Below, in pieces: positions 1 through 4,752 of a stretch of 5,800 nucleotides of DNA. The notes under the pieces are model-generated. The model searched no databases. It was not told the DNA's origin and was given only the letters and a program-made list of their open reading frames with translations. Within the stretch, counting starts at the first letter, position 1. Each line of letters starts with the position of its first letter. Location of the stretch: positions 1 through 5,800 of the forward strand of contig JASHVF010000061.1 in assembly GCA_030039615.1 (NCBI GenBank). The letters run 5' to 3'. This DNA is from Gammaproteobacteria bacterium (lineage in GTDB: Bacteria > Pseudomonadota > Gammaproteobacteria > Steroidobacterales > Steroidobacteraceae). Made by a program: the position numbers and the translations under genes.

Positions 1-635
1 TTCCGCAGCGCGTCCTGCAGCACCTTGTTGCGGCCGAGCAGCCAGTTGTAGCCCCACACCGCGGGTACCGCCACGAACAGGCCGAGCGCCGTCATGATGA
101 GCGCCTCGCCGACCGGGCCGGCCACCTTGTCGATGCTCGCCTGGCCGGCGATACCGATGCCGACCAGCGCGTTGAGGATGCCCCACACCGTGCCGAAGAG
201 GCCTACGAAGGGCGCCGTCGACCCGACCGTCGCCAGCAGCCCGAGTCCGCCGTTCAGCTTGCTGTTCACCGAGTCCACCGCACGCTGCAGCGACATCGTG
301 ATCCACTCGTGCAGATCGATGCGATCGGTGAGGCGGCCGTCGTGATGAGACGCGGCGCGCAGGCCGTCCTCGGCGATGCCGCGGAAGTCGTCGCCCTTCT
401 TCAGGCGATCGACGCCATCCTTGATCGAGGGCGCGTTCCAGAACTGCTTGTCGACGTTCTTGGCCGACTTGCGCAGCGCGCGCTGGTCCCACAGCTTCGT
501 GAGAATCACGTACCACGAAGCGAGCGACATGATGAGCAGAAGAATCAGCACGGAGCGGGAGACCAGATCTCCCGACACCCACAGTGCGCTCAGACCATAC
601 GGGTTATTAACTGTTACGCTCGGTTGATTTTCCAT
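1..635 (-). CDS. exbB: ExbB, MotA/TolQ/ExbB-family proton channel (partial, C-terminus off-window)
   Basis: Inner-membrane proton-channel subunit that, with ExbD, uses proton-motive force to energise TonB for outer-membrane uptake of iron complexes and other ligands. I translated 211 residues from the ATG at 635; the frame stays open to base 1, so the C-terminal tail is missing (E. coli ExbB is 244 aa). Hydrophobic segments lie at about residues 25-46, 129-158 and 174-199. The family signatures are clear: GSTAPFVGLFGTVWGI (138-153) and PVGEALIMTALGLFVAVPAV (174-193). T149, E177 and T182 align with the functional T148, E176 and T181 of E. coli ExbB. A long cytoplasmic stretch lies between the first two membrane segments, as expected for ExbB. 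The start is fixed by a GAGGAAA Shine-Dalgarno. It follows tonB by 49 nt on the same strand, so co-transcription is likely; exbD is expected beyond the left edge. TolQ is the alternative, but adjacency to tonB favours ExbB. Confidence 0.93.
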   Translation of the reverse strand, partial: MENQPSVTVNNPYGLSALWVSGDLVSRSVLILLLIMSLASWYVILTKLWDQRALRKSAKNVDKQFWNAPSIKDGVDRLKKGDDFRGIAEDGLRAASHHDGRLTDRIDLHEWITMSLQRAVDSVNSKLNGGLGLLATVGSTAPFVGLFGTVWGILNALVGIGIAGQASIDKVAGPVGEALIMTALGLFVAVPAVWGYNWLLGRNKVLQDALR

Positions 636-637
636 AG

Positions 638-644
638 TTTCCTC
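638..644 (-). promoter_or_regulatory. Ribosome-binding site of exbB
   Basis: On the minus strand the purine run GAGGAAA ends two bases before the ATG at 635, with the GAGG core at about 5 nt spacing. It is a good Shine-Dalgarno match and supports this start. Confidence 0.7.
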
Positions 645-647
645 GAA

Positions 648-678
648 ACAAAGAAGAAGCCGCACCCGAGGGTGCGGC
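648..678 (-). terminator. Terminator-like hairpin between tonB and exbB
   Basis: Minus-strand RNA can form a perfect 8-bp GC-rich stem, GCCGCACC (678-671) with GGTGCGGC (666-659), closed by a CUCG tetraloop. It is followed by a U-rich stretch (TTCTTCTTTG, 658-649). It starts 6 nt after the tonB stop and ends about 14 nt before the exbB Shine-Dalgarno. The shape is that of an intrinsic terminator, but the U-tract is interrupted by C. Because exbB follows at once without room for a good promoter, partial termination that sets the TonB:ExbB ratio, or an mRNA 3'-end stabiliser for tonB, is more likely than a full stop. Confidence 0.55.
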
Positions 679-684
679 CGGTGT

Positions 685-1311
685 TCATCTCAACTGGAAT
701 TTGACGTTGAAGTTGATGCACTGGCTGATGCTCTTGCCGTCCTCGGTAGCCGGTACATACTTGCCCGAGCCCGCCTTGGCGAGCTTGACCGCCGCGCCGT
801 CGAGCCGCGCATTGACGCTCTTGGCGACCGTCGGCTCCTCCGTGAGCTTGCCGTCGGGACCCACACAAACATGCACGGTGACCGCGCCCTGCTCCTCGAG
901 CCGCCGCGATGCATCCGGGTAGAAGTCCTCGCTGTTCGGGAAGCCCTTGCCGAATTTGACGCTGGTGCCGGGTTTCGCCGCAACGACGGGCGCGGGCGCG
1001 GCCTTGGCGACCGTCTGCGTCACGCGGATCGCAGTGGTGTTCTCCTCGGCCGGCATGTTGATGGTCACGTCGGGCGGCGGGATCTCCACCGGCGGGCGTT
1101 CGAACTGCGGCGGCGGAGGCGGAGGCGGCGCCTCCTCCTTCTTCACTTCCTCGACGATCTGCGTCTGGATCGGCGGCGCGAGCACTTCGATCGCGCGCCG
1201 CGCGAGGCCGGTGGCCAGCGCCCAGCCGATGAAGATATGCAGCGCGATGATCGCGACGAGTACGGCGCCGCGCCTGGTCAGGAACTGGGAATCGTGTACT
1301 AAGGCTGCCAT
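685..1311 (-). CDS. tonB: TonB, periplasm-spanning energy transducer
   Basis: TonB couples the ExbB-ExbD proton channel to TonB-dependent outer-membrane receptors. The 208-aa product has the canonical order: short cytoplasmic N-terminus; one transmembrane anchor at about residues 15-37 containing His25, matching the conserved membrane His20 of E. coli TonB; a proline-rich linker (about 46-81, with APPPPPPP at 61-68); and a C-terminal TonB domain (about 118-208) with the YP motif at 131-132 and the strand segment AVTVHVCVGPDG (143-154). Two periplasmic cysteines, C149 and C198, could form a disulfide (inference). The serine four residues before the membrane His in E. coli is Ile21 here. An in-frame TAA lies two codons upstream, so the ATG at 1311 is the most upstream ATG possible; its Shine-Dalgarno is weak. 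It is shorter than E. coli TonB (239 aa), mainly in the linker. Followed by exbB, as in Xanthomonas-type tonB-exbB-exbD loci. Confidence 0.93.
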   Translation of the reverse strand: MAALVHDSQFLTRRGAVLVAIIALHIFIGWALATGLARRAIEVLAPPIQTQIVEEVKKEEAPPPPPPPQFERPPVEIPPPDVTINMPAEENTTAIRVTQTVAKAAPAPVVAAKPGTSVKFGKGFPNSEDFYPDASRRLEEQGAVTVHVCVGPDGKLTEEPTVAKSVNARLDGAAVKLAKAGSGKYVPATEDGKSISQCINFNVKFQLR

Positions 1312-1535
1312 GTGTTATGAGGATGCACTTCTTGACTTCAGCCAAAAATCCCGCTGCCGACAGGCGGACCCGCCGGCTCCCCTAAATCATACTTGCGAAC
1401 TCACTTCGTCAGGCAGCCGCGCGGCGGGCGTGAAATTCTAAAATCCCCCCGGACGGTACCCTGCAGTGTGCGCTGCGACGAATACTGCCCTGAACTGTAC
1501 CGGGTGCCCCCGGGGCTGACAACTCCGGGCGCGAC
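1312..1535. other. Intergenic spacer between ilvD and tonB
   Basis: This 224-bp stretch separates the ilvD stop from the tonB start, both on the minus strand. I see no coding potential. It holds a possible tonB promoter (1386-1412), a GC-rich hairpin followed by five T in the minus-strand sense (1377-1344), and diffuse GC-rich inverted repeats near 1445-1515 that do not make a convincing ilvD terminator. No Fur-box-like palindrome was found, so iron control of tonB is not visible here. Confidence 0.6.
1386..1412 (-). promoter_or_regulatory. tonB: Possible sigma70-type promoter for tonB
   Basis: Minus-strand TATGAT (1391-1386; 5/6 to TATAAT) is preceded at a short 15-nt spacing by CTGACG (1412-1407; 4/6 to TTGACA). 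Transcription would start near 1379 and leave a leader of about 70 nt before tonB. The -10 is good; the -35 and its spacing are poor. The call is tentative. Confidence 0.3.
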
Positions 1536-3239
1536 TCAAGAAGTGCGCCGACGTGTCTGTAACGCCTCGGTGACCGCGCCCTCCGAGGCGCTGCCGACGA
1601 GGCGTGCGTACTTGGCAAGCACGCCGGTCTCGGCGGCGGGCTTCGGGGCCTTCCACTCCCGGCGGCGGCGCCGCAATTCCTCGGCCGAAAGCTCGACGCG
1701 AAGCTCGCGCTTGCGCGCATCGATGGTGATGCGGTCGCCGTTGCGCAGCAGCCCGATCGGCCCGCCCACGGCCGCCTCGGGTGCGACGTGCCCGACGACG
1801 AATCCATGGCTGCCGCCTGAGAATCGTCCGTCCGTGATCAGCGCGACCTTGCCGTCCAGTCCCCGGCCGCTGATCGCACCGGTCGGGCTCAGCATCTCGC
1901 GCATGCCGGGGCCGCCCTTCGGGCCCTCATGACGGATCACGACCACGTCCCCGGGACGCAGTTTGTCGGCGAGGATCGCCTGCGTGGCGCGCTCCTCCCC
2001 GTCGAACACCCGCGCGCGGCCCTCAAAGCGCTCGCCCTCCTTGCCGGTGATCTTGGCCACCGCGCCCTCGGCCGCCAGGTTTCCGTAGAGCACGACGAGG
2101 TGGCTCTCCTTCTTCAGAGGGTCCGACAGGGGCCTCACAATCTCTTGTCCGCTCATATACATGGGCGCACTTTCGAGATTCTCTGCGAGCGTCTTTCCGG
2201 TGACGGTCAGGCAATCGCCGTGCAGGAGTCCGCCCTCGAGCAGCATCTTCATCAGCGGCTGGATCCCCCCGATCGCAACCAGCTCCGACATCAGGAACCG
2301 GCCACTTGGCCTCAGGTCCGCGAGAACCGGGGAGCGCTTGCCGACGCGGGTGAAGTCATCGAGCGTGAGACGCACCCCCGCATCGCGGGCAATCGCCAGC
2401 AGGTGCAGCACGGCGTTGGTCGAGCCGCCGAGCGCGGTCACGACCGTGATGGCGTTGTCGAAGGCTTTGCGCGTCAGGATGTCGCGCGGCTTCAAGCCCT
2501 CGCGCACCAGACGCACGACCGCGGCTCCCGCACGCGCGCTGTCGGAATGCTTCGCCTCGCCGACGGCCTCCTGCGCGGAGCTTCCCGGTAAGGACAAGCC
2601 CAAGGCCTCGATTGCCGAAGCCATGGTGTTCGCCGTGTACATGCCGCCGCAGCTGCCGGGGCCCGGGATCGCCGTGCGCTCGATTTCCTGCAAGCCACTC
2701 TCCGAGAGTGTTCCGGCGGCGCGCGCTCCCACCGCCTCGAACACCGTGACGATGTCGCGCCGCTGCGCGCCCGGCCGGATGGTGCCGCCGTAGACGAACA
2801 CCGCGGGGCGATTGAGGCGCGCCATCGCCATCGCGCACCCGGGCATGTTCTTGTCGCAACCGCCGATCGCGACGAAGCCGTCGAAGCCCTCGGCGCCCAC
2901 CACCGCCTCGATGGAGTCGGCGATGATCTCGCGCGAGACGAGCGAATAGCGCATCCCGGGCGTACCCATCGAGATGCCATCGGACACGGTGATCGTATTG
3001 AACAGAACGCTCTTGCCGCCGGCGCCATCCACCCCGGCGCACGCGGCATTGGCGAGCGCGCCGATGTGCATGTTGCACGGCGTCAGGTTGGCCCAGGTCG
3101 AAGCCACGCCGATCTGCGGCAGGGCGAAGTCCTCGTCCCGGAAGCCGACCGCGCGCAGCATGGCGCGCGCCGGCGTCTGCCTGAGCCCATCCACCACGAC
3201 GCGCGAGAAAGCCCGCGGATCCACAGCGCTTTTCTTCAT
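1536..3239 (-). CDS. ilvD: Dihydroxy-acid dehydratase, short [2Fe-2S]-type
   Basis: Cytoplasmic Fe-S, Mg-dependent lyase that dehydrates 2,3-dihydroxyisovalerate to 2-ketoisovalerate and 2,3-dihydroxy-3-methylvalerate to 2-keto-3-methylvalerate, the third common step of valine/isoleucine synthesis; the first product also feeds LeuA. The 567-aa product spans the whole IlvD/Edd fold. Visible motifs: TPCNMH (53-58, C55), SDGISMGTPGM (86-96, D87 a metal ligand), GGCDKNMPGC (126-135, C128, D129 and the carbamylatable K130), GPGSCGGMYTANTM (193-206, C197), GGPGMREM (442-449, E448) and GRFSGG (471-476, S474 as catalytic base). Three cluster cysteines and a length near 560 fit the [2Fe-2S] class rather than the roughly 616-aa E. 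coli-type [4Fe-4S] enzyme. The ATG at 3239 gives the typical N-terminus; its Shine-Dalgarno is weak (GGGAAA at 3247-3252). It is divergent from ilvC across 362 bp. Edd, the sugar-acid homologue, is unlikely given the branched-chain context. Confidence 0.96.
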   Translation of the reverse strand: MKKSAVDPRAFSRVVVDGLRQTPARAMLRAVGFRDEDFALPQIGVASTWANLTPCNMHIGALANAACAGVDGAGGKSVLFNTITVSDGISMGTPGMRYSLVSREIIADSIEAVVGAEGFDGFVAIGGCDKNMPGCAMAMARLNRPAVFVYGGTIRPGAQRRDIVTVFEAVGARAAGTLSESGLQEIERTAIPGPGSCGGMYTANTMASAIEALGLSLPGSSAQEAVGEAKHSDSARAGAAVVRLVREGLKPRDILTRKAFDNAITVVTALGGSTNAVLHLLAIARDAGVRLTLDDFTRVGKRSPVLADLRPSGRFLMSELVAIGGIQPLMKMLLEGGLLHGDCLTVTGKTLAENLESAPMYMSGQEIVRPLSDPLKKESHLVVLYGNLAAEGAVAKITGKEGERFEGRARVFDGEERATQAILADKLRPGDVVVIRHEGPKGGPGMREMLSPTGAISGRGLDGKVALITDGRFSGGSHGFVVGHVAPEAAVGGPIGLLRNGDRITIDARKRELRVELSAEELRRRRREWKAPKPAAETGVLAKYARLVGSASEGAVTEALQTRRRTS

Positions 3240-3306
3240 GAGCAGTTTCCCGGAAGTGTGGCGGCGAAGATTACCATTCGGGCGCTAAACTTCCGCGCTT
3301 AACTCG

Positions 3307-3336
3307 TTGACAAGTCCGCGGTTCCTGTGCTCCCAT
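3307..3336 (+). promoter_or_regulatory. Candidate promoter for the ilvC leader transcript
   Basis: A perfect -35 TTGACA (3307-3312) is followed after 18 nt by TCCCAT (3331-3336), a poor -10 that is preceded by TG at 3328-3329, giving an extended -10 form. Transcription would begin near 3343, about 20 nt before the leader-peptide GTG, a usual geometry for attenuator leaders. On the opposite strand TTGTCA (3313-3308, 5/6) overlaps this hexamer and could be the -35 of ilvD, but its -10 (TTTAGC at 18 nt) is poor. The -35 is strong; the rest is inference. Confidence 0.4.
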
Positions 3337-3362
3337 CGGGCATCAGGTTTTAGTTCGCACCC

Positions 3363-3494
3363 GTGACGCCCAAAGCAGCAGCGCTTCCCGATTCAGCCGC
3401 GGCACACGCCGCACGGCCGGCGCTGCTTATTGGCCTCCCTGCCCTGCTGCTCCTTAGTGGAGTCAGCCGGTGTGGGGCACGCGCGAACGCCTGA
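3363..3494 (+). CDS. Leucine-rich attenuator leader peptide upstream of ilvC
   Basis: A 43-codon ORF runs from GTG (3363-3365) to TGA (3492-3494). An in-frame TAG at 3351-3353 leaves this GTG as the only sensible start. The peptide is Ala-rich at first, then has a branched-chain control region: ALLIGLPALLLLSGV (residues 20-34), with Leu at 21, 22, 25 and 28-31, Ile at 23 and Val at 34. Seven of eleven residues (21-31) are Leu, encoded by CTG, CTT and CTC. The product probably has no function itself; the position of the translating ribosome senses leucyl-tRNA charging. The control codons lie just before an antiterminator segment (3466-3477) and about 70 nt before an intrinsic terminator, and ilvC follows. 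A stall at the Leu codons leaves segment 3466-3477 free, whereas a stall at Val34 (3462-3464) would cover it, so geometry favours leucine as the signal. No good Shine-Dalgarno is seen; the only AGG (3345-3347) is 15 nt from the GTG. Confidence 0.72.
   Translation: MTPKAAALPDSAAAHAARPALLIGLPALLLLSGVSRCGARANA
3412..3474 (+). promoter_or_regulatory. Attenuator 1:2 (protector/pause) structure
   Basis: Two alternative pairings could sequester segment 2 when the leader peptide is not being stalled. The long-range one joins 3412-3421 with 3466-3474 (nine pairs including one G-U, with G3415 bulged) and encloses the Leu codons. The local one joins 3446-3453 with 3459-3467 (eight pairs, T3463 bulged) and has Leu codons 28-31 in its left arm. 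A ribosome stalled at the first Leu codons (3423 on) would cover the left arm of the long-range stem. I derived these by hand; relative stabilities are not calculated. Confidence 0.45.
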
Positions 3495-3537
3495 CCAAGA
3501 CAGGCACGAGCGAGAGAACTGAAGACCCCGCACCGGC
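3466..3537 (+). promoter_or_regulatory. Attenuator 2:3 (antiterminator) pairing
   Basis: GCCGGTGTGGGG (3466-3477) is complementary over all 12 positions to CCCCGCACCGGC (3526-3537), counting one G-U wobble (T3473 with G3530). The second segment contains the entire left arm of the downstream terminator, so the two structures exclude each other. The loop (3478-3525) includes the leader-peptide stop codon. This is the expected read-through conformation when the ribosome stalls on the leader Leu codons. Confidence 0.75.
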
Positions 3538-3561
3538 ATTAAGGCCGCTGCGGGGTTTTTT
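3525..3561 (+). terminator. Attenuator 3:4 intrinsic terminator before ilvC
   Basis: The stem CCCCGCA (3526-3532) with TGCGGGG (3549-3555) continues inward, after a C-C mismatch, as CGGC (3534-3537) with GCCG (3544-3547) around the loop ATTAAG (3538-3543). It is followed by six T (3556-3561), the first of which can also pair with A3525. This is a textbook rho-independent terminator. It lies 41 nt upstream of the ilvC ATG, inside the region that must be transcribed to reach ilvC, so it acts as a regulated stop rather than the end of an upstream gene; the upstream gene, ilvD, points the other way. Confidence 0.88.
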
Positions 3562-3572
3562 ACGTTTGCAGC

Positions 3573-3594
3573 GCGGCTCCGGCCGCTCGAGGAG
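3573..3594 (+). promoter_or_regulatory. ilvC: ilvC ribosome-binding site with adjoining tetraloop hairpin
   Basis: GAGGAG (3589-3594) sits 7 nt before the ATG at 3602, a strong Shine-Dalgarno that fixes the ilvC start. Two bases upstream is a small hairpin, GCGGC (3573-3577) with GCCGC (3582-3586), closed by a UCCG loop of the very stable C(UNCG)G type. It could keep the ribosome-binding site single-stranded or shape the mRNA 5' end after read-through; that role is inference. Confidence 0.75.
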
Positions 3595-3601
3595 TGAACT
3601 G

Positions 3602-4597
3602 ATGAGGCTCTATTCACATAAGGATGTCGATCGCAAGGCGCTGAAGGGCGCGCGCATCGCGATTCTCGGTTACGGCAGCCAGGGGCGCGCCCACGCGCTG
3701 AACCTCAAGGACTCGGGGTTCGACGTGGTGGTCGGCGTGCGCAAGGGGGGCGCCAGCTGGAAGAAGGCCCGGCGCGAGGGCCTGGAGGTCGCCGAGCCGG
3801 CCGCCGCTGCCTCGAGCGCCGATCTCATCGCCATGCTGGTGCCGGACCTGGCGCAGAAGGCGCTCTACCAGGACGTGAAGAAGGGTCTGAAGAAGGGCGC
3901 GACGCTGCTGTTCGCCCATGGCTTCAATATTCACTTCAAGCAGGTGAAGCCCCGCCCCGACCTCGACGTGGTGCTGATCGCGCCCAAGGGACCGGGGGAC
4001 CTGGTGCGCCGCCAGTACCAGCAGGGTCGCGGCGTGCCGTGCCTGCTGGCCGTGGCCCAGGACGCCACCGGCAAGGCACACGCCCGCGCCCTCGCCTACG
4101 CGCACGGGATCGGCGGCACACGCGGCGGCGTGCTCGAGACCACCTTCGCCGAAGAGACCGAGACCGACCTGTTCGGCGAACAGGCGGTGCTCTGCGGCGG
4201 TACCACCGAGCTCGTCGTCAAGGGCTTCGAGACGCTCGTCGAGGCGGGTTACCAGCCCGAAGTGGCGTACTACGAGTGCCTGCACGAGCTCAAGCTCATC
4301 GTCGACCTGCTGCACGAGGGCGGCATCTCCAAGATGCATCAGTTCATCTCGGAGACCGCCAAGTACGGTGACCTGACGCGCGGCCCGCGCATCGTGGACG
4401 AGCGCGTCAAGAAGCAGATGCGCAAGGTGCTCAAGGAAGTGCAGAGCGGGAAGTTCGCGCGCCAGTGGATCAAGGAGAACGAGGCCGGCAAGGCGAACTA
4501 CCAGAAGCTGCTCGCCGCCGACGTCGACCGCCAGATCGAGAAAGTCGGCGCCAGCTTGCGCGCCAGAATGCCCTGGCTCAATGAGCGGCGGGCGTAA
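3602..4597 (+). CDS. ilvC: Ketol-acid reductoisomerase, class I (short)
   Basis: Cytoplasmic NADPH- and Mg-dependent enzyme that isomerises and reduces 2-acetolactate to 2,3-dihydroxyisovalerate (and acetohydroxybutyrate to the isoleucine intermediate), the second common branched-chain step. The 331-aa length is that of class I enzymes, not the 491-aa E. coli class II form. N-terminal Rossmann domain: GYGSQGRAHALNLKDSG (23-39), with the cofactor-phosphate loop at VGVRKGGASW (44-53); FAHGFNIHF (104-112) has the conserved active-site His; APKGPG (127-132) follows. C-terminal helical domain: ETETDLFGEQ (185-194; D189 and E193 metal ligands), CLHELKLIVDL (226-236; with E225 and E229) and S250. 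D133 sits where many homologues have His in KGPG-H. The ATG at 3602 is chosen for its GAGGAG site and family-typical N-terminus; a longer frame from GTG 3470 would read through the terminator. It heads the ilvC-leuA transcript and is predicted to be under the leader attenuator. Confidence 0.96.
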   Translation: MRLYSHKDVDRKALKGARIAILGYGSQGRAHALNLKDSGFDVVVGVRKGGASWKKARREGLEVAEPAAAASSADLIAMLVPDLAQKALYQDVKKGLKKGATLLFAHGFNIHFKQVKPRPDLDVVLIAPKGPGDLVRRQYQQGRGVPCLLAVAQDATGKAHARALAYAHGIGGTRGGVLETTFAEETETDLFGEQAVLCGGTTELVVKGFETLVEAGYQPEVAYYECLHELKLIVDLLHEGGISKMHQFISETAKYGDLTRGPRIVDERVKKQMRKVLKEVQSGKFARQWIKENEAGKANYQKLLAADVDRQIEKVGASLRARMPWLNERRA

Positions 4598-4609
4598 GTG
4601 AAAAGCGAA

Positions 4610-4712
4610 CGCGGCGAGACGAACCCTTTCGGGAGCGTGCGCGACAGGACGTCGCGCCCGCAGCCTCCAGGGACGGATTCACGGCGTTCCCGAAAGGGTT
4701 TGTCTCGATGCG
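4610..4712 (+). repeat. Large branched imperfect palindrome between ilvC and leuA
   Basis: The left arm 4615-4637 pairs with the right arm 4685-4707 over 23 positions without a mismatch if two G-U pairs are counted (plus-strand RNA sense). After one mismatch the stem continues outward (4610-4613 with 4709-4712). The enclosed region forms a second perfect 7-bp hairpin, GCGCGAC (4639-4645) with GTCGCGC (4651-4657), loop AGGAC, and a weaker one nearby (CCG 4658-4660 with CGG 4682-4684, enclosing TCC/GGA), so the whole element folds as a branched structure. It starts 12 nt after the ilvC stop and ends 40 nt before leuA. It has the look of a dispersed intergenic palindrome (REP/BIME-like) or an mRNA processing or stability element. 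No second copy is in this window, so repeat status is unproven. Confidence 0.7.
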
Positions 4713-4740
4713 GTCGCCTGCATGGCGCCGCCGACGTTTT
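4710..4740 (+). promoter_or_regulatory. GC-rich hairpin just upstream of the leuA ribosome-binding site
   Basis: GCGG-T-CGCC (4710-4718, T4714 bulged) pairs with GGCGCCGC (4724-4731) around the loop TGCAT: eight pairs. Four T follow at 4737-4740, but five bases (CGACG) separate them from the stem, so termination would be weak. It shares bases 4710-4712 with the outermost pairs of the large palindrome, so the two could compete slightly. Function unknown; it may tune leuA expression relative to ilvC. Confidence 0.4.
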
Positions 4741-4750
4741 GAGGTAAGGA
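4741..4750 (+). promoter_or_regulatory. leuA: leuA ribosome-binding site
   Basis: GAGG (4741-4744) lies 8 nt before the ATG at 4753, and a second purine run AAGGA (4746-4750) lies only 2 nt before it. The first has the usual spacing and probably decides the start. Confidence 0.65.
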
Positions 4751-4752
4751 CC

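Noticed and set aside
614..1345. 243-codon minus-strand frame overlapping tonB
   Set aside because: It is an Arg-rich shifted-frame shadow of tonB; the 208-aa frame has the anchor, proline linker and TonB domain.
1439..1444. Plus-strand TAAAAT as a -10 element
   Set aside because: No -35 lies at a workable distance and no plus-strand gene follows; ilvD lies in the opposite direction.
1445..1515. Long GC-rich inverted repeat (CGGTAC/GTACCG with flanking C and G runs) as an ilvD terminator
   Set aside because: Only 4-6 bp blocks pair, with a large loop and internal mismatches; the nearby T-rich stretch (1440-1444, minus sense) is not adjacent to a sound stem.
1929..2793. Plus-strand open frames of 210-220 codons opposite ilvD
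   Set aside because: They are antisense to a fully conserved ilvD and have no recognisable motifs.
3363..3457. A leader peptide in the frame ending at TAG 3455-3457
   Set aside because: It has no start codon after the preceding in-frame stop and its codons are Ala/Pro/Ser/Arg-rich, not branched-chain.
3470..3601. N-terminal extension of ilvC from GTG 3470 (375-aa version)
   Set aside because: It has no Shine-Dalgarno, would translate the attenuator stems and T-tract, and the 331-aa form from ATG 3602 has a strong GAGGAG site and a typical class I N-terminus.
4598..4747. 49-codon frame starting with GTG directly after the ilvC stop, ending in the leuA ribosome-binding site
   Set aside because: It runs straight through the palindrome, has no ribosome-binding site of its own and no run of Leu/Ile/Val codons, so neither a gene nor a leader peptide is supported.
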